A stretch of 64,000 bases of DNA from Polymyxa betae (GCA_003693705.1 RBZT01000261.1:29667-93666); one strand, 5' to 3'. Positions 1-13,513 are shown, counted from the first letter of the stretch. A program made the numbers and translations. Notes: generated by a model from the letters alone, not told the origin.

Positions 1-3000
1 AGTGAGGTCACGTTCACAAACATTGCAAAAGCAAAGTTGCTTGATGTAGTTATGAGGTCGCTATTGGCAACTGAGAAATTGTAATGTGGCTTAGTCGGAG
101 ACAAAATCAGGCTAACTCCTGCTGGAAAGGGATTCGGTGTTGAGATAGGGGCCGAGGACTGGAAATGAGGGGAGGAGGGAGCTTGTGAGTACATTATTGG
201 CGGGCCTGAAACCAAATTCTGGTACATTAATCTGTAAGTTTGGAGCTGACCCAAAGACAGTTGTGTTGACCAAAATTCCATGTAAGCCACGCGACATGAG
301 AGCGGAATTGAAGCATTATCAGCGCCACCTAAATAAATCTGGTCGGTGTTCAGAATTGCATGTGGGTCGATCAACGCGTGCGCTTCTATCAGCGGAGTGA
401 AGGAGTTGAAAAAGACGGTCTAAGCAACATAGCTCATTGCATAATCGTTTAACCAAAGAAGGGTCTCTTGACCTGTTGATAGCATTTAGCAAAGCGTCCT
501 GCTACTGTGAATGCTGCGAATATCCAGCTATTAATGGCGACTGGCAGAGGGCAGGTTAAAAGGAACTCTACATCGCCACCGCTGCCATACGAAGACAGCA
601 TTAGCCTACCATTGTATAATCAACATTTATAAAATCATAGATATGATAACCGTACCGGCTCGACGAATCCAGTTCCACAACTGGATATGCATAAAAATTT
701 CCAGGAGTCTGAACTTTTAGTAGAATGGACCGATTCAAAGCTGTTGTGATATTGGCAAAGAAAGCAAACGTAAAGTTTGAAGAGCTGCTCATGGACACCT
801 GGCCCGAACCCAAAAGAAAATACAAGCTGGGGGTGGCAGGAGCAGTAACAAGGGGTATTCCAGGTGGAGGGAAATCTGTTTCAAATTGCGGCCATGGTGT
901 CGGCTGAAATTGTACTTTCTTGGGCAACCAATCACTTAGCAAGAACTGTTGCTGATAATAGCGGTAGGCATCTAGCTGCCACCCACTAACAGCGAACGCC
1001 CAGTAAGAGAACGATAAAATGCACCCCTTCATCGGCAGCGCGGTAAAGCTTGAGTTATTGCTCATTACACCTAGATAGATTTTGTTTTGTGGATTGAATG
1101 GGGCTGTCATCACCGCATAGGCAACTGAAGCTAATGGTTGAATTGGATATTGATCGACAATCTATAAAGTGCTACCAATTAGAAAATATAAAGCAATGGC
1201 GCATCAGTAACCTGTTGATAGCATACGATTTGATTGGCTGTCCAAGTCACACCGATAAATATCATTCTCTGTGTACTCACTTTCAAGGGACACGGTAGCG
1301 AACTGAGCAATCGGCCGTCGGGCTCTTTAACCACCACTGCAATGCTGTAAAGAAAACAGTTAGGTGCCGATAACTCTAACAGCAGTACTCTAGGCTACCT
1401 TGCATTGGTGATCTGCAAGGCTGTGAAGGTTGAGTTTGGTGACCTGATTTCAAGGATAACCGAATCAATTTGTAACGAGATGTTCATGAACATTGCCAAT
1501 GTGAAATTTCTGCTTGCACTTAGATTCAACGAAGGGCCCATAATGAGATCATAGTCTGGCAACACAGGTCCTGTTGCCAGTTTGTTGGCAGTAGACAAAG
1601 GCTCGATTTGGTCAGCGGGGTTCAGAATGCCACTGACCAAAGTAGGTGAGAATCGGGCTTTCATCATGTTCCTATATTCGCCAATTCCAGATGCATTCAA
1701 ACTGAAAGGCCAGAAAGCGAAGGAAGCAACTAATCCGCCAACGAAACCGAAATTATCAACATTAAAGCCTCCGCCAAGAAATATTGAATCGCTATTCAAA
1801 AACGGGACCAGTTGGACAGTTTCTTGTGTAATTTGCATGACAGGATCTGCGACTGGGCTAATTTTCTGATCCACACTGTTCAGAGTGATGCCAGAAATAC
1901 TGTGTAGACTTACTTGAAGATAACATGTCATTACATTGCTTGACAAAGATATACCAAGAAAATACCACATTCCTGGCTGAATTCGTTTTCCACATGGTAT
2001 ACCCAAACTGTGAGTTAGGGTATTACTTATGTAAACCCATATCCTAGATAACCTTTGATTTAGTTTTTGAAATGAAATGTTCTGGATGCTTACAGGCCAG
2101 TTTCTAGCAGCAGTGCTCTAGGCTGAAACTTCGCATATGGCGTCGAACCGGATATCGGTGAATGAACATCGAAAATAATCCCGGTTTCCAGTGCAGTGAT
2201 ATTTAAAAACATAGCAAAGGTGACATTTTGAGAACGGCTGAGATCCAAACCGGTTCCAATCGGACCTTGCAAATTTTGAGGCCGGTCGACGAGGATAGAT
2301 CCATTAAAAGGCATTCTAAAGTTAAAAGTATGATTGAACGGGCCATGGTTTTGCGAATGTTTGAATAAACTAGACATCCCCAAGTTGGCATACTCTACCA
2401 ATTTTGTAGTGGTTAAGACAGAAGAGAACAAAGAGAAATATCCGACGTCGGCGTCTACCGGGACGAACCCATAGCTATTGTAATCTCCGCCCAAATAAAT
2501 TCGATCCGTTGGAGCAAATGCTATTTGCCCAAACTCCAAATCCGAGACAGAAAGTACTGAGACAGAGCCATTCAGAACCTATTCACGATTGAAGTAAGAA
2601 ATTAAATTGCAGATTCCTAACAAGCTAGCAATGGTAACTCACGGCTTGATAGCACAAGGTCTGACCTGGTCTAATAGTGACAGCCAAATAACTCCAGGCA
2701 CCAGAGACCACATAATCTGGACATCTTAATCCGGGATAACCTAGATTAATTGACCCAATCCAAATGCTAAAAGTTGCAAACGTCAGAATCCCGTTAATCA
2801 CAAAAATCGCTACGCTTGAACCTTCCAAATGCATCCACCTGCAGAAATGGGTAGATTGAATACGTAGGACTGCTTGTTGGAGTATGCACATCAAGAATGG
2901 TCCGAATTGACGATGGTACTGTGGCTACTCTGTAGAAGAATGCAAAGGTAACCTCCGTCAAGCGAGATAAATCGAGGAAATTGCCAATAGTGAAATTGAA

Positions 3001-4197
3001 TCGTGGTTGGGTTGCGTTCCGTAGTATTGTCACATTAAAATCTGATGAGAATGAGGCTGCTGTAGACGGAACTTGTGTTGCCGGATTCAATGTTGGCGTA
3101 TTTGTTGGAAGCTGTCCAGAAGTTAACACTGTCGAATGCCGAGTTGTTGGGTGCCGAGTCGTTGGCCGTCCAGTTGTTGGTCCTCGAGTAGTCCGTCTTC
3201 GAGTGGTTGGCTTCCTCGTAGTTGGCTTCCGAGTTGTCAGTTTCCGGGTCGTCGATTTCCTAGTGGTTGATTTTAGAGTTGTCGGCTTTCGGGTTGTTGG
3301 TTTTGGTGTCTTTTTTCGAGTCGTCGGTTTCCTAGTTGTTCTTATTGGAGTTGTCGGCTTTCGTGTTGTTGGTTTTCGAGTTGTCTGTTTTTTGGTCGTC
3401 GGCTTATGAGTCGTGGGTTTTCGAGTCGTTTTTCTTCGAGTAGTGGGCTTTCGGGTGGTCGGCTCATGAGTTGTGGGTTTTCGAGTCGTTTTTCTTCGAG
3501 TAGTGGGCTTTCGGGTGGTCGGCTTCCGAGAACTTGGTTTTCGAGTTGTTCGTCTCGAAGTCACTGGCTTTCGAGTGGTTCCCTTCACCGTCGGCTGTCG
3601 GGTTGTTAGCCTTTTCGTTGCCAGTTTGGTGGTCGGCATTCGAGTTGTTGATTTTTTCGTCGCTCTCCGGCTGGTAATGGCGGGCTTCTTTGTCGTGCTA
3701 ATTCTTGGTGTTTGCAGTACTGCAGTTATGAACCCTTTCCATCCAGAAAATTGCCCAAACGAATTCGTGTTAAATTGTAATTGAGCCCGATTCGAAAAAG
3801 TTGAATAAAACTGTGTTGGGACGGTTGGCGTCCCATTCAATGATGCAAGCATTACATAAGATGTTGCCGTATCAAAAAATCTGACAACATCAGCCCCGCG
3901 CTCGGTGTTAAATTCCACAAAAGTGATTCGAATGACATATCCGGGTGGAGAAGTGATGTTTAGCCGACATTTCGTGTTGGGTAAATATGCAGGTAGGCTG
4001 AAATCCTGACTAGTAATGGCCGTCCACTCATTTGGTTGGGCAGAGACGACTGATGTCGAATTCAAAGTACATGATACATAGCTTGTCAAAGCACATTGTG
4101 GTTGCGATGTCTGCGAACTGACAATTTTAAGATATACAATGGCGAAGATCACCCATTTCCTGAGTACTGAAATTCCGAGGCCAATATTCTTCACCAT
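1..4197 (-). CDS. Secreted or surface protein with CUB domain, Thr-rich stalk and LamG-like repeats (3' end off the window)
   Basis: The first exon (4197 down to about 2794) begins with a hydrophobic signal-like segment (VIFAIVYLKIVSS), then a CUB-like domain at about residues 35-160. A Thr/Lys/Arg stalk of about 200 residues follows. Further exons toward coordinate 1 encode repeated concanavalin/LamG-like modules. Each carries a variant of 'LDLSRSQNVTFAMFLNIT' and a later strand beginning 'YLGG' (near 2490, 1760 and 1080). Another copy starts at the left edge ('FAFAMFVNVT'), so there are at least four or five modules. N-glycosylation sequons are dense. Reading frames are separated by short introns. 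An adhesive or matrix-binding surface protein is the natural inference; no transmembrane anchor is visible because the C-terminus is missing. Exact exon borders are not resolved. Confidence 0.7.
3128..3712 (-). repeat. Degenerate 'TTRKP' coding tandem repeat
   Basis: Within the CUB/LamG gene, the minus strand encodes tens of copies of a 5-6 residue unit of the type T-T-R-K-P (variants RRKTTRKPTT, HKPTTKK). Two longer blocks, near 3411-3460 and 3470-3520, are nearly identical at DNA level. The peptide is rich in Thr and strongly basic, so it looks like an O-glycosylated but positively charged stalk. On the plus strand the same DNA reads as Val/Gly-rich ORFs, which are shadows. Confidence 0.9.
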
Positions 4198-4459
4198 AGG
4201 CCATTAATCAAACAAATTGAGTTGAAAACAAATTCGGATTCTTGTCTCTGTCTGAAATCTGGAACAGAAAAACGATCACTTGGTACACACTGACAGACTG
4301 ATCAGATGTCATTATCCTTTGTATCGTCGGAGTCAGAGTTATACTGGCCCGGCACCCGGTCTACTTTTGAACAGACCCTGCTTGCTGCTGGTATCGGCTC
4401 GTTGAGGAACTGAAGAATGAGGCTAGATGGAACTTATTTAAGCATCGCCATAACACAGA

Positions 4460-5332
4460 TTAGCCTTTATTTTTTTCAAGTGAAGCATGAATCAGGTCGT
4501 ACAGCTCTCTGGCTTGACCAGATAACGAGCGATTGGCAAAGCCATGGATCGCATTAAAATCCAAAACGATATGCTCAGCTCCCGGTTGTGAACAAAACCC
4601 GCCAGCGATAGGCGGCTCTTGCTGAGGTTTTCGATTTAGATTCCATTCCAGGACTGGAAAGAAAAAACTTACTTCATCAATGACTTTTGCAGCAGTCATC
4701 TTCTGTTGACTCTCTAAAATCGCTTCTTTCCTCAAGATCGCATCAGTTGCAGATGAATCAGTATAATCTTTATGGACAAAACAGCCGCAGAAGAAACAAG
4801 GACCTGATGAAACCAGTTCAGTTCAAAACATGAAAATCCTATAAGGAAGGCAACTTACCTTCCCCTTCAACAGTACAAAGAATTCGACCGCATGATAAAC
4901 AATTTGAGAATACTTCATGCTGCGTTCCAAAGCAATCACATGACGTCCTATCTGGAGCGACAACTTCAACTTAAAAATATTTCTTATACAACAAACCGTA
5001 TGATTACTTCTATTTTGCTTTTTAGGTTTATTTGACTGGACTTTTCGAATAACCAGTCCTTTACCACGATTAGGATCTTGGATATTTGAGTGCTGCTCTG
5101 CCTGCTTTTTCTTGCTGTGATGATGCTTTTTTTGGTACAAACGGTTAGCCAGTTCATCAATAAAATCAGGCGATTCGTCGCCAACTATTTCATTGCAGTA
5201 GGCCAGCAATTCGTCCCTATTGCCAATGGCGTACAGGATATGGTCAGCGATTCCATCTACGTCGCTGAACCCCAGGATAGTCTGCAGCTGCATACAGATC
5301 CATTGCCGATGTTGAACCCGGGGATCTTCCAT
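4460..5332 (-). CDS. TRIP4: TRIP4/ASC-1-like zinc-finger protein lacking the ASCH domain
   Basis: The N-terminal part (start at 5332) resembles the TRIP4 helical domain: 'QLQTILGFSDVDGIADHILY' then 'FIDELANRLYQ'. A 35-nt intron (branch-like and GT-AG) leads to 'TSCDCFGTQHEVFSNCLSCG' and 'GRILCTVEGEG', and a second short intron leads to 'GPCFFCGCFVH'. This reproduces the Cys-rich zinc finger of ASC-1, a subunit of the ASC complex in transcription coactivation and ribosome rescue. The last exon ends after about 75 further residues, so the protein is roughly half the length of animal TRIP4 and no C-terminal ASCH domain is visible. The gene lies head-to-head with the NT-C2 coiled-coil gene. Identification rests on motif order, mainly the zinc finger. 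Confidence 0.75.
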
Positions 5333-5715
5333 GACAATTCACAATGCCGCTATAGCAAATCTGACAGCTCGCACAAATACGCAGCTGTGAAATGGCATTA
5401 AAAGATGAAAGCAAAGATGTGGCTCAGTGAGAAACTCATTCAATCCGAAAAATGTCCCAAATTCGAAGATATAATCGGTACTAGACAAGTGGTACTGCTT
5501 AATGTCAAACCACTGCTCACCTCATTCCTGCGATCCATTCTCAGATCACAGTATAGAAGCGCGTGGATTACATACTGGAGTGTTTCCATTGATGGATACT
5601 GTTCGATCGGAAGCTGCTATAGGCACGAGATCAGTCGTTGCCTGGATATCTTGTTGCTGTTGGGCAAAGGGTGAAGTGCTCGACTGGGTAGCGAGACCGT
5701 CTGGGTAGCCAGCCA
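5333..5715. promoter_or_regulatory. Divergent intergenic region
   Basis: This 380-base gap separates two genes reading outward. It contains plus-strand ORFs of up to 89 codons that resemble no family and probably represent 5' leader. I see no defined promoter element. Confidence 0.35.
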
Positions 5716-8700
5716 ATGGCTCGCCTGCTACGACTTGCTAAGCATCATGGAGTGCAGCCAGATCATATAGACTTCAGTATTCAGATCCATTCATTGGAAC
5801 TATCGACCAATATGGAAGATAGAGTCCAGGTCATCATTAGTCGAGGATCGAAAGCCTGGCCTGGAGCCGTCGTATCTTCTGTTAGCAAAGATGGACATTG
5901 GCAGTTTCTCTGGAATTCGCCTATTCAGATCACTTCCAGTATGTTCCCTAGCAAAAAGGGTCCAAGAAAGTATGACGTCAAGGCTGCAAAGATTATATTT
6001 AAACGCATCACGAAGAATAGCGCGAAAACGTTTGGTGAAATTGAGCTTGATTTATCGGAATTCTGTGAAGCCGAACATAATAATCGATTGCAACGGCCGC
6101 TTCATAAATGCAGTGATAAATATGCTCAAGTTGATTTTACAATCACGTCATTGATAAGCCAAAGAGATGTCAGTCCATCAATGATGTGAGTACTACGTTT
6201 TCACTCGTGAAGGCATCTCTGATCAAGTGTAAACCCTTTCAGAGACGACGAATCGATGGCATTGACCCCGGAGCAGAGCCAGATTGAGAACGAGGCAGTT
6301 TATTCGTCTCAGTCGTTGGCTTCTGTCCAACAAGCGTTCACCAGACAAGAAAACGGATCGAACTTAGCCAGCAAGAAGCCTGAGGAACAGCCAAATTCTA
6401 ACGATGGCAGCAAACAATCGACGCAATCTGTCCAGCTCCTAATCGCTTTGAAAGATGATAGTATTAGCAGATTACGGAAGAAGGTGGATGAACTAGAACT
6501 TATCAATAAGTCTGCAATGGGCTTAGTCAACCGTGTCAACGAACTCGAAGAGCAATTGAACAGCAAAACGAAAGCCTACGATCAGCTTAAGCTAAATTCG
6601 CTGATGATGGAAAAGCTGCTTGCAGACGCTAATGCTAAAGTGGAAGACTTGGTGAAAGACAGCGATTCTGATGATGAGAATGTCAAGGATGCTCTTACAG
6701 AAAATATCGGCCCTGCTCCTTCGGTAAGAATCGTGATTTTTCTTGACCCATCGCTGAAGGTTTAACAGAATGACGAACTGCTAAAGCTATCACAAGAGAA
6801 AGAGCAACTATTAGCTGAAATCGCTAACTCAAAGCTTGACATGGCTTCACTTGAGGAATCTTACCGAAAAGAAGTGGTTGGTAGCCCTTATTCCAGTGAC
6901 TCTAGATTTAGACATTCTGCTTCTTCGCAAAGATGTTTCCTGTTTTCTGCATGAACTGTGTATAGGTTCTTGGACTGATTATCGCGTAGGGCGACCTCAA
7001 GTCAGAGTTGAATCAGGCAAGGAATGAAAGGAACGATGCTTCCAACAAGTTAAATGAAATTCAAAAGAGTAGCAAAGAATCTGAACTGATGGAAGCTCTT
7101 GAATTAGAAAAAGTGTCTTGTGAATCACTCAGAGGGATTATTCGTCTTTTACAAGAGAAGTCTACAGAGCAAGAAAGCATGCTCGTGAAATTGCATGAAA
7201 GTAGTGAGCAAGAGATTTCAAAGATGAAGGAAAAGCTCCTGCAACTCGAGCAGGAGAAGGAAGCAGCTTCTCAGGATGCAAAACTGTTGAAATGTGAGAA
7301 CACCAGCATTAAGAATAGTTTGGAGCAAAGTGAGGTTGCTGCCAAACAATTACTGAGTGAGACTGATGAACTCAAACGATCAGTTTTGGTGGAGACTCAA
7401 AACTTGGAAAGGGCAAAGGAAGAATTTAAATCGAATTTGGATTCGCTCACCTCTAGTAACAAAACGGATGCTGATCGTGCTTTAACTGAAGAACGTCGTC
7501 GTTTTGCGTTAAAGGTTGAAGAACTGTCAAGTCAAATCCGAACAAACAATGCTGTTATTGGCAACCTGAGGCAAAGCATAGTCCATCTCGAACATAAGCT
7601 TTCAGAAGCTGAAGAGACGATTAGAAACAACGCATCAAATTCTGAGAGGCAGATGGCAATTGTTCGTGACGTCTCTGAATCTTATCATCAATCGGAATCC
7701 ACTTTAAAGCAGCTGATCGCGTTTCAAAGCTCTTCTTCCGGTCTCCAGGATCAATTTGCTCTAATCGAGAAGCTGATGTCGGAAGCAACTTCTGTCGACA
7801 TCAAGCGTCGGGATACAGAGCTAAACCAAAACGAGCTCATTCAAAGGTTAACAGAGAAGATCCAGGACCAAAGCAATGCTCTCTCAATATGTGAGCGCTA
7901 CCGGTACGAATCACTCAAAGCGTATAAAGCCAAGATGTCGACCATGATGGCGGAACATTTGTCCCAAATCGATAGCTTAAACAATCGCATTGCTGAATAT
8001 CAGCAGATTATCAATCTGTCCAACAACAATGATCTTGGAGAAATCAATGCACTCAACAACCAAGTCGCCAGTCTAAAGCAGCAAATAATCAATGATAGGC
8101 ACAGTATCATCTCAAGTCTAGGATCTGCTTCTTCGTCAGCTCAAGAGCTCAGCCATGATATCTGTGAACTTGTGCATTCATTTTACACTCGCGATTATCT
8201 TCCTTCTGAGAATACTACAATAGTTACTGAAGCAACTAATGATGCGTTTTTCGTGATCTCATGTCTGCAAGCAAACAACGAAGCATTACAGCGGCTTCTT
8301 AATATCGAAACGGAGCGGTCAGTTATGCATCGCGATCGCTTACAACGAAAAATGGGCTCTATGAGAGATGAAGTTGAGCATTTGGAGGCCAAAGTGTACG
8401 AAGGTTACAAAGAGGGACAACGACTTGAGGTTGGAGGATTTTATCGAATATTGCTGCTCAACTAATCGAGTATGTAGTCTGAAGTGGATAAATTTCGAAA
8501 CCAATATGATGAAGCTCAATCCATCATTCGAACGTTGCAGCAAAAAGTCGATCTTATGGAGAAATCTGCTCTGGCAGACCAAGCTAAATTCAATCAGGTA
8601 ATGGCTAAATATGAAAAAGCGTGCATTGAGCGAGATCATATTATTCGTGATTTTATTGGTCAACAAATGGAATATTCTGATTTGTACGACCTGCACGTTC

Positions 8701-11386
8701 ACAAACTCTCTTTGTCTGCAGCATCGCTACAAACAGAAACTCAAATTGAAGATACATCATTGATAATATATTTGGACGATTTTAATTCAAGGCACGACCG
8801 GATAAAGAATGAGCTTGACACTATAAGATGCGGATTGAACAATACTCTGGGCGCTTTCTTGGTAAGAGAAGAAGCCACTTGGGATTTGAATGTTGACAGA
8901 TTCGTCTAGGCTAATCATCACCAACTGGCTTCCCGAAAAACTGAATTAGAGAAGCTGACGTCTTTTCTGGATTCTGAGCTAAAACGGGTTAATGGCGAAA
9001 CTACTTCTTCGCAAAGTGCCCTCCAATCGACTGAAAATTTGCTTCATGAAGAACGCGATTCATCAAAGCACGCCCAGATGAGGATCCAGCAGTTGGAACA
9101 GACAACCGCCTCACAAGCTGCTGTTCTGTTTAAGTCTACTGCATTGCTCCATCTATATGATCACGAACGCGAACGATTCGTGCAAACTATAGAGAGTTTA
9201 GAAGCTGATGTCGCAGAACTTTCCACCTGTTTAATCGGCCGGGAAGCTGTTTTATCATCTAATCTTCAGACAAAGGAGCTCGAGAGATGGCAGATTGTCG
9301 ATCAACTTGATGCAATTTCTGAGCAGCAGCACAGACATGACTGGAATTTGACTGGGTTGATGGGTGTCTGTTCCAATGAAAATCGCCAGCTACGACACGA
9401 TATCAAGATGCAACAAAACAGGAACCAAAGACATGTAGATGAACTTTACCAGAGTCTTATCACATCTCAAAAGGAGAAAGTCGATTCTGAGAAGCAATCC
9501 AATAATGTCATCATGCATTTGGAAAGTGATATCGAGCATTTGAAAGAGGAATTGGCTCAATCTCAGCAACATACAACTGATAACATCGACTCTATGAAAG
9601 CTCGAACTCAACTTGATATGAATAAGATTGCTGAACTTCAATGCGAGCTTCAGAGACTAAACGAAGAGACAGACGCCCGTGTAGCTAGATACGAGAGCAG
9701 CATCGCTTCAAATGCAGAGGAGCTCAGACAGAAATTCGAAAATTTTGAAAAATCCACGTTTGAGCTGAAAGTAACTCTTAAAGCAAAGGAGGACTTATTG
9801 GATGAGCTCCAAGGCGAATTGGATGACCAGCAGAAAGAAATCAACCAAATTCAAAGCGAGCTTTTGGAAGAACGATCACGCGGTGTGAGATTGCAAGAAG
9901 AATATCAAAACAAAATTCGCTTACAATCAGGAGAGTGGACAGCAAAAACACAAGAATATGAGAACCTGATTAATGGTTTAAGAGCGGCTTTACTGGAAAA
10001 TGAATGCCTTATGAGGCAACTACAAACTGATCTTGGAGACCTGAAAATGGACATTGAAAGAGATCGATCCTGTATGGTTAAATTGCAGGAAGATAGAGAT
10101 GCGACGATAGCTCAATATGAATGCCGACTTCGTCTACAGTCAGAAGAATGGACTACGAAATCGCAAAATCGTGAACATTCGCTATCTGTATTACGAACGG
10201 CGTTAAGAGACAATGAAGTTTTTGTGGAGAAGTTACAAAATGATCAAACGAGTCAAGATGAGAAAATCAAAAATTATGAAATGTCGATAACTGGATTGAA
10301 AACGACCTTGGAACAGAAAGATCAGTTTGTGGAAAAACTGCAAAGCAATTTGATGAAACAAAATGAGATATTAGACCAGATGAAAGACGAAATTGAGAAA
10401 AGGATCAGCCATCAGGTCGATCGGTCAAACCGCCCTGCTATCTCGCTCTTTGTTTTTGTTGTTGTTATTTTGAAACCGTGACCAATTAAATACTTTGAGT
10501 TGAGCTTAATGGATTTTATTTTAGGTGGAATCTGAAAAGCAGCATCTCGAAGCCAAGCAGAGATTCGAAAAATTACTGGAACAATACGAGGTATGATAGG
10601 GTCGATTGTCAAGCAAAGGTTCATATTAACTCGCTCTCAAGGAAATTAAGCGCTCTAAAGAAGAACAAGATAGACGTATCGCACACTACGAGCAACAAGA
10701 GTTAGACAGGGTAACATTTTGATCAACGTACAGATATCACACGACTTAACATCAAATAGAGGTCATCAAAGAGCGACCAGCTCACCGAATTAAGCAAAGC
10801 TCGATCGACCATCCAACAACTTGAATCGCAATTAGATGACTTAAGGAGCAATGATAATCAAGATATGTTGGTCACTAAGCAGAAGATTTCTGAATTGGAG
10901 CAAGAACTTTTAGTTTCACAGCAAAGCTTACAAGATCAAATCCAAGAACTAAAGTCAGCCCATCAAAGTTCGGAAGAAGAACTGCATAAAGCTCGTTCGA
11001 TAATTTCCGTTCTAGAGGAAGAGCTTCAGAATTGGAAGCAGCAAAGACAAGAACAAAACAGAGAGGTTCAAGCGGTTGAAGAAACCTTGACGCGGGCAAG
11101 ATATCCTGATGCAGTACAAGCTGAACAAGTCGCACCATGTTCAGATGATGGAAAAAGTCTGAGGCATTTGATATCTGAAAAAGATCAGGAAATCGAACGG
11201 CTACGAATGAGTTTTGAAGATATCCAAAAACTGAATAAGCATCTGGAAGAGCGATTAGTGAATACCAACGTCCGCATGAGCCAGATGCAAGACGAGGAGA
11301 ACCAGCTCGAGGAACAGATCAAGACGCTGGAAGCTGTCTTAGACGACGTTGTTAAACAGAAAACAATGCAGGTGAAGAAGAAATAA
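5716..11386 (+). CDS. NT-C2 domain protein with very long coiled coil
   Basis: The first exon encodes an N-terminal C2 (EEIG1/EHBP1 type) fold at about residues 15-150, ending in 'FGEIELDLSEFCE' and 'YAQVDFTITSLI'. Introns near 6187-6242, 6725-6766, 6865-6985, 8429-8478, 8862-8909, 10419-10524 and several shorter ones after 10590 split the rest, which is almost wholly heptad-repeat coiled coil rich in Glu, Gln, Lys and Leu. The stop follows 'MQVKKK'. Total length is roughly 1,500 residues or more. NT-C2 coiled-coil proteins link membranes or organelles to cytoskeleton or Rab pathways, but the family is broad and no specific orthologue is claimed. The upstream neighbour on the other strand is TRIP4-like. 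Confidence 0.75.
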
Positions 11387-11533
11387 AACCTTCCAACATC
11401 TCTCTGAAGCGTCATTTCATTCGTTACGGCATTCGTCTGAAGAGCCCATGTAACAGAGTAGCGTAGATAGCGTCAGGAAGGAGGCCGGAGTCGGGGACCC
11501 CGTGACCCCATGGGGTCATGACTATCGGGAGGG

Positions 11534-13513
11534 GTGGCCTGTTGCGTAACGTCAATCATCTCGAAGATGGGCAGCAGACTGCTGGGCTGTTTGATGACTC
11601 CATCACAGCCAGGTGGTGTCCCTGCTACACCCAATACTCATTCGTCTGTACATTCGCGATCTGCCAGTGCCAAACAACCCAGTCCGACAGAACTCGGTCC
11701 TGCTGCCACCCAGCCATCGGTAACCGCTGATATTTCTGCCATGTAAATGTTCTGGGCTAAGGCAGCCTTAGCCGCATCCAAATAAACAAACTGCTCAGCT
11801 CCAGCAATCTCCTTGTCAAAATGTAACAGTTTATAATTGCATACTTCTATGAATTCAATTGACATTTCTGCTTTAGAGCGATATCGTTAACAAAGCTAAA
11901 GATGAACAACGACAGATGAATGGTATCTTGGGCAAAAAAACGCACAGCATGTTTTCTGAAAGCACCAATAGGTGGGCCGCAATCGAAATCCCGAAATGCT
12001 TGCATACATTGCTGCGGTTGGCCTCCGCCTGCTTCTTTTTAATTGCTTGAAGTTAAACGACGCTTAGAGCGAAATCTTGAATGCACCGGATACCCAGGAC
12101 CATGCGCCTTTTGCCTGTCGATGAAACCTGATTCATTACAATGCACGTTTCCACTGAAGCGTAGCAGATCGGATCAACAGGGTGCTTATTTATCTGGAAG
12201 TATCTGCAGTGGTTTCGCTTTCTTTATCGCAATCTGAAGTTTCATTAAGATACGGTTTCGGCTGCCGCTGACGCTGAATCAGAAGATGACGAAGATGTTC
12301 CTGAAGAAGACCGCAAAAGATCCCGGTTTACTTCCCAAGTATTGACATGCTTTCACAGGCACTCTGGTTTTTGACATCGGATTCAGGTAAGCACCAAAAA
12401 CCCTCTGAATGCGGTGCCAAGCTGTGTCATGGGCCCGCAACCCATCGACAAATGGAATGTGGATATGCTGATTCATATAACCATCAATCAGGTTTGATTA
12501 AGCATAGTTTCTGAATTTCTTTCAAATCAATGCGAGTAGGTGATCGACGACCTGAGGGCTAACCACTTCTTACGACCATCCGTTGCTACAGCGTCTTCTT
12601 TCAGAAACCAGGTGCATTTTCCTTCTGTGGAACCTAAGATGCTGTGTGAACACGGTTTGTAGTGCTATTATCGTCACTGGATTGCTGTTGGAGTAGCAAC
12701 TTGGGTCACGACGTTGGGGCCTCTAAAAGCTGACGCTGAATTTAATGAATTTGCCAAACTGTTCTCCGTATGTTGATCTTGTCAATTGGCTTGAGTTCTG
12801 ACGGCCTTTCAGGCTCTCCAAGATGCAGGAACCCTTGAATCTGCTTGGAACTTAGATACTCTGGTGCTAAAGAAACTTTTCTGGCTTTCAGGTGCAGGTA
12901 GGATACCATACTCGGATCTTCGAACATTCACGTAGTTTCCCATAGGGTTTACAATACATGATCGAACTAAGAAATATTCTCCTCGAATGGTATTGCCTGA
13001 ATTCTGCCTGCTCTTAATGTGGATGGGTCCTGCCGATATGACTGGCATTGTTTCTGCTTCTGATGCTGTTTGCATGATTTACAATTGGATCACGGCTTCG
13101 AAGGACAGGTTAAAAAATCAATCACTGACATGCAGAAGTGAATCTCAAATGCTGCTTGCAGAGTTTGTGTATTTCAAGGGCTGTGCTCACGGCAGTCGGC
13201 AATCAGCACGCTTCGCTTCAGCTCGTTCAATTGTGTCTACCACTTAAACGAAGGAAGAATGGAATGCGGGCGGGAGTTTCCAGCAGATTATCGCATCGAG
13301 TTTTTCTGCAGAAATCTTGTGTGTACAAGCGCTGTGAATCAAGCAGGTACTGTACATTTACTGAACGGTCTGGCTGCTTTTGCAACTGAATGCTCTGAAG
13401 GCCTGCTTGGGCCCGACAGGGGGCCTGCTGCATTTCGTCACGATCTTATGGTCGACATTACGAAAGTCAACGACCTTGCTGCTCCTTCAGTGACACCATG
13501 CCCCAAACAGTGA
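11534..13513 (+). CDS. Unidentified intron-rich gene
   Basis: Reading frames are short but chain through plausible GT-AG introns of 40-80 nt. Visible exon pieces include a Ser/Thr/Pro-rich segment (11563-11742), 'DIVNKAKDEQRQMNG' near 11880 and 'LEVKRRLERNLE' near 12045. An acidic piece 'AESEDDEDVPEEDRKRSR' near 12270 splices over about 51 nt to 'NPLNAVPSCVMGPQPIDKW'. After that come 'VIDDLRANHFLRPS' near 12541, 'EFNEFAKLFS' joined to 'ALQDAGTLESAWNLDTLVLK', and a last exon ending at 13513. I do not recognise the family. The exon phases are not all resolved, so a decaying gene is also possible. It converges on the DDX24-like helicase. Confidence 0.4.

Noticed and set aside
2981-3784. Long plus-strand Val/Gly-rich ORFs (2981-3409, 3473-3784)
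   Set aside because: They are the antisense reading of the Thr/Lys/Arg stalk of the CUB/LamG gene; the repeat keeps the opposite frame open.
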